Assembly (NCBI RefSeq): GCF_033546935.1
Contig: NZ_CP137854.1
Coordinates: forward strand, 2,728,001-2,792,000
Reading direction: 5' to 3'
Length of the DNA: 64,000 nt
From: Xylophilus sp. GOD-11R
GTDB taxonomy: Bacteria > Pseudomonadota > Gammaproteobacteria > Burkholderiales > Burkholderiaceae_C
Of this stretch, positions 41,750 to 55,087 are shown piece after piece (within the stretch, counting starts at the first letter, position 1; the number at the start of each line of letters is the position of its first letter). The notes under the pieces are model-generated. The model saw only the letters and a program-made list of their open reading frames with translations. It was not told where the DNA came from and made no database searches. A program made the position numbers and the translations under genes.

Positions 41750-41778
41750 AAAAAAAAGCCGGCTCAGCGCCGGCTTTT
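41750..41778 (-). terminator. Terminator of the phosphoribosyltransferase gene
   Basis: GCCGGC (41758-41763), a five-base loop and GCCGGC (41769-41774) are flanked by an A tract on the left and TTTT on the right, so it can work in both directions. On the minus strand it ends in eight T residues. It lies 30 bases after the stop at 41808, and the IS end is six bases beyond it. Confidence 0.9.
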
Positions 41779-41807
41779 GTTCGATCGGGTCACACCGGGC
41801 GGCGTGG

Positions 41808-42332
41808 TCAGATCTTCCATTTCTCGATCAGCTTCTCCGGACCCAGAATGTCGTAGCCCTCGAAAGGCTGGTGAATCCACGGATTGGTCGGCAGGAACTC
41901 GACCGAGTAGTCCGGCGTGAAGACCGAGACACCCTTGGTCCAGATCACCGCGCTGCGCAGTTCGCTGATCGGCTTGTAGTGGGTGCGCAAGTTGTCCATG
42001 ACGGCACTGAGCGTGTGCCCCGAGTCGGCCAGGTCGTCGACCAGCAGCACCTTGCCCGCGATTTCACCGCGCGGTGTAGTGATGAAGCGCGCGATGTCGA
42101 GATGGCCCCGCACCGTGCCGCCGTCGGCGCGGTACGAGCTCGTCGACATGATGGCCAGGGGTTTGTCGAAGATGCGCGAAAGGATGTCGCCGGGACGCAG
42201 CCCCCCACGCGCCAGGCACAGGATGGTGTCGAACTCCCAGCCCGACTGATGCACCTTGATCGCAAGCTTCTCGATGAGGCTGTGGTACTCGTCGTAACTC
42301 ACATAGAGGTGTTTGCCGTCTTCGGTCAGCAT
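41808..42332 (-). CDS. Purine phosphoribosyltransferase-like protein
   Basis: This 174-residue type I phosphoribosyltransferase has the PRPP-binding loop KVLLVDDLADSGHTLSAV and the pyrophosphate-side segment ILCLARGGLRPGDILSR. It likely salvages a purine base (xanthine, guanine or hypoxanthine) with PRPP to the nucleotide, which suits its place next to purA. The exact base cannot be read from sequence. It is the last gene of the long leftward block and ends at a clear terminator. Confidence 0.88.
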   Translation of the reverse strand: MLTEDGKHLYVSYDEYHSLIEKLAIKVHQSGWEFDTILCLARGGLRPGDILSRIFDKPLAIMSTSSYRADGGTVRGHLDIARFITTPRGEIAGKVLLVDDLADSGHTLSAVMDNLRTHYKPISELRSAVIWTKGVSVFTPDYSVEFLPTNPWIHQPFEGYDILGPEKLIEKWKI

Positions 42333-42378
42333 CGAGAAAGCTCCTGGGGCGAGGTCTGGAGATAGTGCACAGCGAGAT

Positions 42379-44887
<2,509 letters not shown>

Positions 44888-44938
44888 GAAAAAAGACGGA
44901 CGCTGTTAAAAACGTGATTCTACCGGCACGCGTTGTAA

Positions 44939-44958
44939 CAGCCGCCGCAAGGCGGCTG
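44939..44958 (-). terminator. Hairpin between the DUF2065 gene and hisZ
   Basis: CAGCCGCC (44939-44946) and GGCGGCTG (44951-44958) form a perfect eight-base stem with a four-base loop, directly after the DUF2065 stop. Only TTACAA follows on the minus strand, so it may be a partial terminator or processing structure. Confidence 0.5.
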
Positions 44959-44960
44959 AA

Positions 44961-45149
44961 TCAATGCGAACACCAGAGCAGAACGAGGCCACCGGCCATG
45001 CTGGCCAGGGCGGTGAGCCGGATGTGCCGGTCGCTCAAACCGGCGAGGCGGGTCATGGCCTCACGCCAACGCAGGGGCGACAGGAAGGGCCAGAGGCCCT
45101 CGAATACGAGGAACAATCCGAACGCCTGGAGGAAGAGCAACCAATCCAC
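44961..45149 (-). CDS. Small membrane protein, DUF2065 family
   Basis: This 62-residue protein has two hydrophobic helices, WLLFLQAFGLFLVFEGLWPFL and IRLTALASMAGGLVLLW, separated by a charged loop containing PLRWREAMTRLAGLSDRHIR. This matches DUF2065 (YjeT-like), commonly encoded between hflC and hisZ or purA. Its role is unknown; the position suggests a link to the HflKC membrane complex. It begins 14 bases after hflC. Confidence 0.88.
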   Translation of the reverse strand: MDWLLFLQAFGLFLVFEGLWPFLSPLRWREAMTRLAGLSDRHIRLTALASMAGGLVLLWCSH

Positions 45150-45163
45150 GCGGACGCTGCGCC

Positions 45164-46090
45164 TCAGCGCCGCGCGGCCGCTGCGGGCGCCGGTGCCTGC
45201 GCACCCGCACCACCTGCGCCGTTGCGGAACACCCGGAAGAACTCGGAAGATGCGGGGTCGACCACCAGCACGTCACCCTTCTTGCCGATGCTGGCCTTGT
45301 AGGACTCAAGGCTGCGGTAGAACTGGGCGAACTGCGGATCGCGGCCGAATGCCTCGGCATAGACCCGGGCGGCTTCGGCATCGCCTTCGCCCTTGATCTT
45401 CTGCGCGTCACGGTAGGCGTTGGCGATGGCGACCTCGCGCTGGCGATCGGCGTCGGCACGGATCTTTTCACCCTCGGCCGCGCCGGTCGAGCGCAGTTCG
45501 TTGGCCACGCGCTTGCGTTCGGCCTCCATGCGGCGATAGACCGACTCGGTGATGGCCTCGACATAGTCGACACGGGTGATGCGCACATCCACCACATCGA
45601 CGCCCCAGGGCTTGGCACCCTTGACGCGCTCGAGCACTTCGCGCTTGACCGAGGTCATCAGGTCGTCGCGCTTGAGCGAGATCAGGTCTCGCACCGTTCT
45701 TCGATTGATTTCTTCCTGGAAAGCGTTGCGCACCACGCGATTCAGCTGGTTGGCACCGGCCGCCTCGTCGAGGCCGACATTACGGATGTACTCGGACGGA
45801 TTGACGATGCGCCAGCGCACGTACCAGTCGATCACGACGCGCTGCTTCTCGGCCGTCAGCATCGACTCGGTGTCGCTGCTGTCGAGCGTCAACAGGCGGC
45901 GATCGATGTACGAGACATTCTGAAAAGGCGGCGGCAGCTTGAAGTGCAGGCCGGGCTCGGCGATCACCTCGCGGATCTGGCCGAGCGCATAGACCACGCC
46001 GAACTGGCGCTGGTCGACAACGAACATGGTCGAGCTGGCCAGGACCAGCAGGACGATGATGGAGGTAGCGATAAAACCGATTCTGTTCAC
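45164..46090 (-). CDS. hflC: HflC, SPFH/band-7 regulator of FtsH
   Basis: This 308-residue inner-membrane protein has an N-terminal transmembrane helix (about 5-23) and a periplasmic SPFH domain. It begins VVDQRQFGVVYALGQIREVI and contains YVRWRIVNPSEYIRNVG, then a long helical region with ERVANELRSTGAAEGEKIRAD-type features. With HflK it forms a large cage around the FtsH protease and limits its access to membrane substrates. hflK is directly upstream (27-base gap). Confidence 0.96.
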   Translation of the reverse strand: MNRIGFIATSIIVLLVLASSTMFVVDQRQFGVVYALGQIREVIAEPGLHFKLPPPFQNVSYIDRRLLTLDSSDTESMLTAEKQRVVIDWYVRWRIVNPSEYIRNVGLDEAAGANQLNRVVRNAFQEEINRRTVRDLISLKRDDLMTSVKREVLERVKGAKPWGVDVVDVRITRVDYVEAITESVYRRMEAERKRVANELRSTGAAEGEKIRADADRQREVAIANAYRDAQKIKGEGDAEAARVYAEAFGRDPQFAQFYRSLESYKASIGKKGDVLVVDPASSEFFRVFRNGAGGAGAQAPAPAAAARR

Positions 46091-46117
46091 GACGGGTCCC
46101 GGGACTCTGGTGATGGA

Positions 46118-47449
46118 TTAGCGTGACTCGCGATCGCGAGAGCGCTCGTTGTCACGGGTGCGCATGTCGCCCGAATACACCGGTGGCGGCGAAGCCGAGC
46201 CTGCGGAGGACGCATTGCCGCTCATCGTCGCCGCGGCGGCGGCTTCGGCGGCGCTGCCGGTGGCGGCGGCGGCGGCAGGCTGGGCCTGCATCAGCTTGTC
46301 GAGCGGCAGATACAGCAGGTTAGAGCCCTGCTTCGAATCGACCACGACCTTGGTGACGTTGGCGTAGATGCTCTGCATCGTGTCCAGATACATGCGGTCC
46401 CGGGTGACCTGCGGCGCACGCTGGTACTCGGCCAGCACGGCGCTGAAGCGCTGGGCATCGCCCTGGGCTTGCGCCACGATGCGGGCCTTGTAGCCGTCGG
46501 CCTCTTCCTTGAGGCGCGACGCGGTACCGACCGCACGGGGAATCACGTCGTTGGCGTAGGCCTGGGCGTCGTTCTTGGCACGCTCACGTTCCTGGCCCGC
46601 CTTCAGCACATCGTCGAACGACGACTGCACCTGCTCGGGTGGGCGCACCCCGCCCTGCTGCAGGTTGATGCCGACGATCTCGATGCCGACCTCGTAACGG
46701 TCCAGGATGGCCTGCATCAGCGCACGCACACGGGGCGCGATCTGGTCGCGCTCCTCGGCGAGCGCCGAATCCATCTTCATCTTGCCGACCACTTCACGCA
46801 CCGAACTCTCGGCCGCCTGGACCACCGCGGTTTGCGGATCCTTGCTTTCGAAGAGGTATTGCCGAGCGTCGTTCAGGCGGTACTGCACCGCGAACTTGAT
46901 CTCGACGATGTTCTCGTCCTGCGTCAGCATGGCGGATTCGCGCAGGCCGGTGGACCGCACGATGCTGTCACGGCCTACGTCGACCGAGCGGATCTGCGAG
47001 GTGAACACCAGTTCGTGGCGCTGGATCGGGTAAGGCAGGCGCCAGTTGAAGCCGGCGCCGACCGTCGACTTGTACTTGCCGAACTGCGTGATGACGCCCT
47101 GCTGCCCTTCCTGGACGATGAAGAAGCCGGTTCCCAGCCAGATCAGCAGCAGGGCACCAGCCAGCAGCCCCAGGCCAACACCGGCGTTCTTCATGTCGGG
47201 CTGGAAGCCGCCGTTGCCGCCACCGCCGCCCGACGAACCGCCGTTGCGGCCACGGCCTCGCACCAGACCGCCGAGCTTGCGGTTGAAGTCACGCCAGAGT
47301 TCTTCGAGGTCTGGTGGACCCTGGTTCGGTCCCTGGCCCCGGGGCCGCTGATTCTGCGGGTCCTGCTGCGGACGCTGTCCGTCCGGACGCGAACCCTCGC
47401 CGCCGGCGTCATCACTGCGGCCCCAGCGCGGATCATTCAGGTTGAACAT
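46118..47449 (-). CDS. hflK: HflK, SPFH/band-7 regulator of FtsH
   Basis: This 443-residue partner of HflC has a Gly/Pro/Gln/Asn-rich cytoplasmic N-terminus (about 1-85), one transmembrane helix (about 92-112, GLGLLAGALLLIWLGTGFFI), an SPFH domain and an Ala-rich C-terminus. The start MFNLNDPRWGR is the conserved beginning in this group; an open extension of 19 codons upstream is not conserved-looking. It functions with HflC around FtsH. Confidence 0.96.
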   Translation of the reverse strand: MFNLNDPRWGRSDDAGGEGSRPDGQRPQQDPQNQRPRGQGPNQGPPDLEELWRDFNRKLGGLVRGRGRNGGSSGGGGGNGGFQPDMKNAGVGLGLLAGALLLIWLGTGFFIVQEGQQGVITQFGKYKSTVGAGFNWRLPYPIQRHELVFTSQIRSVDVGRDSIVRSTGLRESAMLTQDENIVEIKFAVQYRLNDARQYLFESKDPQTAVVQAAESSVREVVGKMKMDSALAEERDQIAPRVRALMQAILDRYEVGIEIVGINLQQGGVRPPEQVQSSFDDVLKAGQERERAKNDAQAYANDVIPRAVGTASRLKEEADGYKARIVAQAQGDAQRFSAVLAEYQRAPQVTRDRMYLDTMQSIYANVTKVVVDSKQGSNLLYLPLDKLMQAQPAAAAATGSAAEAAAAATMSGNASSAGSASPPPVYSGDMRTRDNERSRDRESR

Positions 47450-47516
47450 TCCCCTGAGTCGGCCTGGCAGCCCTGCCCATCGCAGGCCTGATGATTGGAG
47501 AGTCATGCGCGAAGTC

Positions 47517-48734
47517 TCACTGTGACACGTTGGTATGGTGGGTGGCGATTGTGCCGAAATCGTCGGACGCGGAAACCAAAGAACCGTCTTCGTTGCGGGC
47601 CATCGAGCCGCGCCGCGCTACGGCCGCCTCGGCGAGCGCCTTGCGCAGCAGGTCAATGCCGACGCCTTCCCGAGCGCTGCCGAAGATGCGAGGCACCTGG
47701 GTGCCCTCGACCTCGTAGGTGTCTTGCGGCGCCAGCGGGAGCTTTTCCTCGGGCAGGGCATCGATCTTGTTGAAGAACAGCAGCTGCGGCACTTCGGCGG
47801 CGCCTATCTCATGCAGTACGCGCTGAACCTGTGCGATCTGCTCGGTGAATTCCGGATTGGAGGCATCGACCACGTGGAGCAGCAGGTCGGCGTCGACCGC
47901 TTCCTGCAGGGTCGCCTGGAAAGCGTCGACCAGGCCGTGCGGCAGGTCGCGAATGAAACCCACGGTGTCGGAGAGCGACACGGATCCGGCCTCCGCACCC
48001 AGGTACAGCTGGCGCGTGGTGGTGTCCAGCGTGGCGAACAGCTGGTCCGCCGCGTAGGCACGCGCCTTGACGAGTGAATTGAAAAGCGTCGACTTGCCGG
48101 CGTTGGTGTAGCCGACGAGCGAGATATTGAAGGTTTCCCTGCGCTCGCGCTGGCGCCTCTGGGTGCCCCGCTGGCGCTTGACCTTGGCCAGCCGCTCCTT
48201 GGTGCGCTTGATGGTCTCGCCGATCATGCGTCGATCGAGTTCGATCTGCGTCTCGCCAGGACCGCCGCGCGCGCCGATACCACCACGTTGGCGCTCCAGG
48301 TGAGACCAGCGACGAACGAGGCGCGTGCTCAGATATTGCAAACGCGCCAACTCGACCTGCAGCTTGCCCTCATGGCTCCTGGCGCGTTGCGCGAAGATTT
48401 CCAGGATGAGCAAGGTACGGTCGTTGACCGGGAGGCCGAGGTGGCGTTCCAGGTTGCGCTGCTGGGCCGGGCTCAGGGCCTGGTCGAAAAGAATTTCGAC
48501 CGCGCCATGGTGCTCAGCCAGCATCTTGATTTCATCGGCCTTGCCGCTGCCAACGAACAACGCTGCATCGGGCGCCTTGCGGCGCGCGATGATGCGCGCG
48601 ACCGGTTGCAGCCCCGCCGTCTGGGCAAGCAAACCGAGCTCTTCGAGTTCGCCGTCGAAATGGGGAAAGCCGAGGTCCACTCCCACCAGCACCACCGGTG
48701 CCGGGGGGACGTCGGCCGAGTCGTCGAAATTCAA
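47517..48734 (-). CDS. hflX: Ribosome-associated GTPase HflX
   Basis: This 405-residue GTPase binds 50S subunits and rescues stalled ribosomes under stress. The N-terminal HflX domain has IARRKAPDAALFVGSGKADEI and the linker GGIGARGGPGETQIELDRR, where GPGETQ is diagnostic. The G domain contains G1 GYTNAGKST, G3 DTVGFI and G4 NKID. It lies between hfq and hflK, the standard order. Confidence 0.97.
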   Translation of the reverse strand: MNFDDSADVPPAPVVLVGVDLGFPHFDGELEELGLLAQTAGLQPVARIIARRKAPDAALFVGSGKADEIKMLAEHHGAVEILFDQALSPAQQRNLERHLGLPVNDRTLLILEIFAQRARSHEGKLQVELARLQYLSTRLVRRWSHLERQRGGIGARGGPGETQIELDRRMIGETIKRTKERLAKVKRQRGTQRRQRERRETFNISLVGYTNAGKSTLFNSLVKARAYAADQLFATLDTTTRQLYLGAEAGSVSLSDTVGFIRDLPHGLVDAFQATLQEAVDADLLLHVVDASNPEFTEQIAQVQRVLHEIGAAEVPQLLFFNKIDALPEEKLPLAPQDTYEVEGTQVPRIFGSAREGVGIDLLRKALAEAAVARRGSMARNEDGSLVSASDDFGTIATHHTNVSQ

Positions 48735-48810
48735 GGCGCGGCAATCAAGCTATACGGCGCTGGTGCGCCGAAGGTGGAAGATCGTTGCCGGGCCGCGGGT
48801 TGAATCGACC

Positions 48811-49059
48811 TCAAGCAGCGGTATCGTCGGCGCTGTCCGCAGTGGTGAAATTCACTGCGCGTCCCGGAACGATGGTGGAAATGGCGTGCTTGTAAACCAT
48901 CTGCGTCACCGTATTGCGCAGCAGCACGACATATTGATCGAAGGATTCGATCTGTCCCTGAAGCTTGATACCGTTTACCAGGTAAATGGAAACCGGCACA
49001 TGCTCACGCCGAAGCGCATTCAGGAACGGGTCTTGAAGAAGTTGGCCCTTGTTGCTCAC
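48811..49059 (-). CDS. hfq: RNA chaperone Hfq
   Basis: This 82-residue Sm-like protein forms a hexamer that pairs small RNAs with mRNAs. Sm1 is seen in [23 protein letters not shown] and Sm2 in the conserved YKHAIST. The start chosen is GTG at 49059 (protein [18 protein letters not shown] after Met), because betaproteobacterial Hfq begins there and GGAG (49066-49069) is correctly spaced. An in-frame TTG six codons upstream would add a non-conserved extension. Confidence 0.97.
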   Translation of the reverse strand: MSNKGQLLQDPFLNALRREHVPVSIYLVNGIKLQGQIESFDQYVVLLRNTVTQMVYKHAISTIVPGRAVNFTTADSADDTAA

Positions 49060-49170
49060 GATATGCTCCGTGTTCAAACTATGTTGTTGTAAAACACCAC
49101 CTTAACACACGCTTTGGGCACTTCTGCCCAGAAGCGCGGTAATTCCGTAACAGACCTGTGCAGTGAAAGG

Positions 49171-50514
49171 TCAATCAGGCTTTTTACTGGCGTACGGATT
49201 TTCCGAAGTCTTCATCTGGATTCGCAAAGGCGTGCCCACCAGGTCGAACTCCTTGCGAAACCGGCCTTCGAGAAAGCGCATGTAGGCGGCCGTGACGTGT
49301 TCCAGCGAATTGCCATGGATCACGATCACCGGAGGATTCATGCCGCCCTGGTGCGCATAGCGCAGTTTGGGCCGGAACATGCCACCCCTTTGAGGCGACT
49401 GGAATTGCACCGCTTCCAGCAAAACCCGGGTGAGCACCGGCGTCGACATCTTGCAGACAGCTGCACGATGGGCCTGCGCGATGGCGTCCCAAAGCGGGCC
49501 GAGCCCCTGGCGCTTCTTGGCTGAGATGAACAGCAGCGTGGCGAACTTGAGGAACGCGAGGCGTGTTTCGATCGATCGCTGAACCAGTTCGCGCTGGTAG
49601 GCGTCTACCGCATCCCACTTGTTGATCGCGATAACCACGGCGCGACCGCTTTCCAGGATGTAGCCTGCGATGTGGGCGTCCTGGTCGGTCACGCCCTGTG
49701 TGGCATCGATCAACAGCAGCACGACGTTGGCCGATTCGATCGCCTGCAGCGTCTTCACCACCGAGAACTTCTCGATCGCCTCGAAGACCTTGCCCTTGCG
49801 GCGCAGACCAGCGGTGTCGATGAGCTCGAACTTGGTGCCGTTGCGCTCGAAGGGCACCGAGATGGCGTCGCGCGTGGTTCCGGGCATGTCGAAAGCGACC
49901 AGTCGTTCCTCGCCGAGCCAGGTGTTGATGAGGGTCGACTTACCGACGTTGGGGCGACCCGCGACGGCCAGCTTCACCACGATCTCTTCGCCCTCCTCCT
50001 CGTCGTCTTCTTCGGGGAGATTCAGGGTCTCGAGCGCCAATTCCAGCAGACTGCGCACGCCCTGCCCGTGGGCAGCGGAGACACCATGGACTTCGCCGAG
50101 CCCGAGCTCGAAGAATTCCGCGAGTTGCGCGCCTTCGCGCATGCCTTCGGCCTTGTTGGCCGCCAGGATGCAGGGCTTGCCGAGGCGTCGAAGGTAGCTC
50201 GCGATATCGTGATCCTGCGACGACACGCCCGCGCGGGCATCGAGCACGAAGACGACCACATCCGCTTCGGCCACCGCCTGACGCGTCTGCTTGGCCATCT
50301 CGTGAAAGATGTTTCCGTCGGCGGCATCGGGTTCGAAGCCGCCGGTGTCGATGACGATGAACTCGCGTCGGCCGATATGGCCGTTGCCGTAATGCCGGTC
50401 TCGCGTGAGGCCGGCGAAATCCGCCACGATGGCATCGCGCGACTTGGTCATGCGATTGAACAGCGTGGACTTGCCGACATTGGGGCGCCCTACGAGCGCG
50501 ATGACCGGTTTCAT
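49171..50514 (-). CDS. der: Ribosome-assembly GTPase Der (EngA)
   Basis: This 447-residue protein has two tandem G domains and a C-terminal KH-like domain. It is essential for 50S ribosome maturation. The first P-loop is GRPNVGKST (about residues 9-17), with DTGGFEPD as G3; the second is again [12 protein letters not shown] (about 187-198) with [10 protein letters not shown] and NKWD. An acidic linker between the G domains contains [10 protein letters not shown]. It lies between bamB and hfq in the usual operon. Confidence 0.98.
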   Translation of the reverse strand: MKPVIALVGRPNVGKSTLFNRMTKSRDAIVADFAGLTRDRHYGNGHIGRREFIVIDTGGFEPDAADGNIFHEMAKQTRQAVAEADVVVFVLDARAGVSSQDHDIASYLRRLGKPCILAANKAEGMREGAQLAEFFELGLGEVHGVSAAHGQGVRSLLELALETLNLPEEDDEEEGEEIVVKLAVAGRPNVGKSTLINTWLGEERLVAFDMPGTTRDAISVPFERNGTKFELIDTAGLRRKGKVFEAIEKFSVVKTLQAIESANVVLLLIDATQGVTDQDAHIAGYILESGRAVVIAINKWDAVDAYQRELVQRSIETRLAFLKFATLLFISAKKRQGLGPLWDAIAQAHRAAVCKMSTPVLTRVLLEAVQFQSPQRGGMFRPKLRYAHQGGMNPPVIVIHGNSLEHVTAAYMRFLEGRFRKEFDLVGTPLRIQMKTSENPYASKKPD

Positions 50515-50548
50515 GAATCAGCGGATCAGGCCTGCAGCCTGAAATTTC

Positions 50549-51718
50549 TTAGTCGGGCACGAAGCCGTAGACACCGCCCTTGGCGGTGACCACGATGAGG
50601 GTATCGCCCGCCACGACGGGCGCGGCGGTGATGGCGGAGCCATCGGTCGTCAGCCGGTTGACGGGGGAGCCGTCTTCTCGCGAGAGCATGTGGACCAGGC
50701 CGAAGTCGTCGCCGATGGCAACCGAGCGTCCCAGCACCAGTGGGGCGCTGAGGTGGCGATAACGCAGGGTTTCGATGTTCCAGCTGCGTTCGCCGTCGGC
50801 ACGATTCCAGGCGACCACATTGCCATTGGACTCGGTACCGTAGAGGCGCGACTCGTCGCCGTCCAGGCCGGTGAAACCGGCGGCCGGGCGCGCCCAGAGC
50901 AGCTGGCCTCGGGACGCGTCGACACAGCCGACCGTCGACTGGAATGCGCGGGCACAGACGATGCTGTCGTCGCGCGCGGTGCGGCCCACGATGTCGACCA
51001 GGCGTTCGATGTCATTGGTGCCACGGGTCACCGCCACCGGGGCTTCCCAGCGCGTGGAACCATTGATCGGATTCATGCCCACCAAGCGCCCGGCGAGCCC
51101 CACCACCAGCGTGTCGCCCACAGCCAGCAGAGCGCCGCCGTGGCGCAGCACCAGCGGATCGCCGGTGCGCTGCTGGATCCACAGGCGGCGACCGGTCTTG
51201 CCATCGAAGGCGATGACCGAGCGGTCGGCAGCCAGGACGAAGACGCGCTCGCCGGCCACGAAAGGCGCGGTGAACGCCTCGGCGGTCAGGGCCTGGCGCC
51301 ATGCTTCGCGGCCGCCGGAAAAAGCGACCAGTTCGTTGTTGCGGGTAACCACCGCAGTCAGATTGCCGTCGCTGCCGACGCCGGCAGACAGCGGTGCACC
51401 GGCGCTGGCGCGCCAGAGTTCACGGCCGGTGCGGGCTTCGAAGGAAACCACGGTGCCGTTGTCGGCGCCCAGGGTGACCTTGTCGCCATTGACCTGCAAC
51501 GCCACCGGGAAGCTGCCAGTAGCGGGAATCTTGGCGGTCCACGCCTGCCGAACCGCTACCTTCGCCACGACGGGCCCGAGTTCCGCTGGTTTGGGCGGCG
51601 GGGTTCCGCCGAACATGGTGCGCATCGATTCCGGCAATATCGAACAGCCACCCAGCCCGATCATGGCGGCCGTGACGGCGACCAGGGCATAGGGGCGCAA
51701 GGAAGACGAAAAGGTCAT
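50549..51718 (-). CDS. bamB: Outer-membrane assembly lipoprotein BamB
   Basis: This 389-residue lipoprotein of the BAM complex has a signal ending at the lipobox LGGC, followed by an eight-bladed PQQ-like beta-propeller with repeats such as GTVVSFEARTGRELWRASAG and GSTRWEAPVAV. It scaffolds BamA and delivers substrate to the barrel-insertion machine. The ATG at 51718 lies six bases after the yfgM-like gene; upstream in-frame codons overlap that gene and lack signal character. Confidence 0.95.
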   Translation of the reverse strand: MTFSSSLRPYALVAVTAAMIGLGGCSILPESMRTMFGGTPPPKPAELGPVVAKVAVRQAWTAKIPATGSFPVALQVNGDKVTLGADNGTVVSFEARTGRELWRASAGAPLSAGVGSDGNLTAVVTRNNELVAFSGGREAWRQALTAEAFTAPFVAGERVFVLAADRSVIAFDGKTGRRLWIQQRTGDPLVLRHGGALLAVGDTLVVGLAGRLVGMNPINGSTRWEAPVAVTRGTNDIERLVDIVGRTARDDSIVCARAFQSTVGCVDASRGQLLWARPAAGFTGLDGDESRLYGTESNGNVVAWNRADGERSWNIETLRYRHLSAPLVLGRSVAIGDDFGLVHMLSREDGSPVNRLTTDGSAITAAPVVAGDTLIVVTAKGGVYGFVPD

Positions 51719-51723
51719 ACGGT

Positions 51724-52395
51724 TCACGAGGTAGCCTGCTTTTCGGCGGATGCACGCGGATCGACGCCGAGCGCATTGAGCTTGATTTCCACCAGTTGCC
51801 TGTATTCGGATTGCGCATCCAGACCTTTCCACGCGGTCGTGTAGGCAGCCACGGCGTCGGCCGACTTGCCCTGGCGGGCGAGGATGTCGCCCTTGCGATC
51901 GGCGGCGAGCGGCGCAAACGCAACGGGCATGGCGGTGTCGAGCTGCTTCAGGGCTTCGTCGTAGGATTTCGCGTCGAGCAGGATGGACGCGGTGCGAAGC
52001 TTCGCCACGGCCTTCAGGCCATCGTCACGGCCCTTGTCCGCGACCCAGGTCAGCGCGGCCTTGGCGCCGTCGGCATTGCCCTTGTCGAGCAGCACCTTGG
52101 CGGCTGCAAGACCGGCCTGCTGGGCGTAGACGGTGCGACCGAACCGGTCACGCAGGTCGTCGAAGGCCCGCTGGGCGCGACTCGCATCACCTGCCTGCAC
52201 CGCGCGCTCGACTTCGTCGTAGAGCACGGCGGACTGCGCCGCCTGGCGGCGGTCCCAGAAGTTGTAGAGATTCCAGGCAGCGAAGCCCAGCGCGATGACC
52301 GTGACGACGGCGGTGATCAGCGTGCCCCAGCGCGACCAGACGTGCTTGAGCTGGTCGAGCTGTTCTTGTTCTTCGAGGTCTAGATGAATGGCCAT
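51724..52395 (-). CDS. yfgM: YfgM-like tetratricopeptide protein, ancillary to SecYEG
   Basis: This 223-residue protein has a cytoplasmic N-terminus (HLDLEEQEQLDQLKHVWSRW), one transmembrane helix (about 24-45, TLITAVVTVIALGFAAWNLY) and periplasmic TPR-like helical repeats. It matches YfgM, which in E. coli associates with the SecYEG translocon and the chaperone PpiD. It sits between hisS and bamB, the family's standard location. Confidence 0.9.
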   Translation of the reverse strand: MAIHLDLEEQEQLDQLKHVWSRWGTLITAVVTVIALGFAAWNLYNFWDRRQAAQSAVLYDEVERAVQAGDASRAQRAFDDLRDRFGRTVYAQQAGLAAAKVLLDKGNADGAKAALTWVADKGRDDGLKAVAKLRTASILLDAKSYDEALKQLDTAMPVAFAPLAADRKGDILARQGKSADAVAAYTTAWKGLDAQSEYRQLVEIKLNALGVDPRASAEKQATS

Positions 52396-52420
52396 GAAAT
52401 GCTGTTTGTCACTGCGCTGA

Positions 52421-53758
52421 TCAAGCGCGGGATTGTAGGCTGGAGGCCCAGGACGCCATGGCGTCCAGGCGCTCGAGCCGCTGGGTGCCTGCGCCGTCGC
52501 GCAAGGCCTTGACCGTGACCTCGCCCCGGGCGAGTTCGTCAGCTCCAAAAACCAGGGCGAAGTTCGCACCGCTGGCATCGGCTTTCTTGAATTGCGACTT
52601 GAAGCTGCCCATGCCCTCGCCGGCTCCGGCGTGCATCTGCACCGACACGCCAGCTGCGCGCAAGGCCTGCAGCGCCGGCACCACCTGCACCAGCGCGGAC
52701 GCGTCCGGAACGATGGCGTAGGCGTCGAGCGCCGCTGCCTGCGCGGAGGCTTGCTGCGCCTGCAGTAACTCGAGTACCCGCTCGATGCCCATCCCCCAGC
52801 CCACCGCGGGCGTGGGCTTGCCGCCCAGCAGCTCGAACAGGCCGTCGTAGCGGCCACCGCCGCAGAGCGTGCCCTGGGAGCCAAGTTCGTCGGTGATGAA
52901 TTCGAAGACGGTGTGCGAGTAGTAGTCCAGACCCCGCACCAGGCGCGGATTGACCGTCCAGGGCACGCCGCAGGCCGTCAGCAATTGCTGCACCGTTTCC
53001 AGATGGCGCCGTGACGACTCCCCGAGATAGTCGAGCAATTGCGGGGCCTGGCGGACCATGTCCTGCATCGCGGGATTCTTGGTGTCGAGAATGCGCAACG
53101 GGTTGGTGTGCAGCCGCCGACGGGCGTCTTCGTCCAGCAGCGCGGCATGGCCCTCGAAGTAGGCGACGAGCGCCGCGCGGTGCGCCAGCCGTTCGGCCGG
53201 CACACCCAGGCTGTTAAGTTCGACCCGCACGTTGCGCAAGCCGAGTTCCTGGAACAACGTGTGAACCAGCAGCATGACCTCCGCGTCCATCTCCGGACCG
53301 GCGAAGCCGAGCGCCTCGACGCCTAGCTGGTAGAACTGGCGATAACGGCCACGTTGCGGACGTTCGTGCCGGAACATCGGCCCCATGTAGTAGAGCCGCT
53401 TGCCGCCGTCGTAGGTCAGGTTGTGCTCGATAGCGGCGCGCACCACGCCGGGCGTGTTTTCCGGGCGCAGGGTCAGCTCTTCGCCGTTGAGCCGGTCGGA
53501 GAAGGAATACATCTCCTTCTCGACGATGTCGGTGGTCTGCCCGGTGCCACGCACGAAAAGCGCGGTCGGCTCGACGATGGGCGTGCGGATGTTGCGGAAG
53601 GCGTAGCGCGCCATGAGGCCGCGCACCTTCTCCTCCAGCCACTCCCAGCGCGCGGAATCCGGCGGCAGGATGTCGTTCATGCCCTTCACGCCTGGCAGGC
53701 GCGAAAGCTTGCCCACGGGGGCGCCGGCCGCGGGCGCGGCTTGTGTGTTCTCAGCCAT
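52421..53758 (-). CDS. hisS: Histidyl-tRNA synthetase
   Basis: This 445-residue class II synthetase charges tRNA-His. Motif 1 is in the [20 protein letters not shown] region, motif 2 in [17 protein letters not shown], the HisA box in [13 protein letters not shown] and motif 3 in [12 protein letters not shown]; a C-terminal anticodon-binding domain follows. This full-length version contrasts with the catalytically inactive paralogue HisZ in the same block. Confidence 0.98.
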   Translation of the reverse strand: MAENTQAAPAAGAPVGKLSRLPGVKGMNDILPPDSARWEWLEEKVRGLMARYAFRNIRTPIVEPTALFVRGTGQTTDIVEKEMYSFSDRLNGEELTLRPENTPGVVRAAIEHNLTYDGGKRLYYMGPMFRHERPQRGRYRQFYQLGVEALGFAGPEMDAEVMLLVHTLFQELGLRNVRVELNSLGVPAERLAHRAALVAYFEGHAALLDEDARRRLHTNPLRILDTKNPAMQDMVRQAPQLLDYLGESSRRHLETVQQLLTACGVPWTVNPRLVRGLDYYSHTVFEFITDELGSQGTLCGGGRYDGLFELLGGKPTPAVGWGMGIERVLELLQAQQASAQAAALDAYAIVPDASALVQVVPALQALRAAGVSVQMHAGAGEGMGSFKSQFKKADASGANFALVFGADELARGEVTVKALRDGAGTQRLERLDAMASWASSLQSRA

Positions 53759-53770
53759 CTTGAAAGGAAA

Positions 53771-55083
<1,313 letters not shown>

Positions 55084-55087
<4 letters not shown>

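Noticed and set aside
49060..49077. TTG at 49077 as the Hfq start
   Set aside because: It would add a six-residue extension not typical of Hfq; GTG at 49059 has a well-spaced GGAG and gives the conserved N-terminus.
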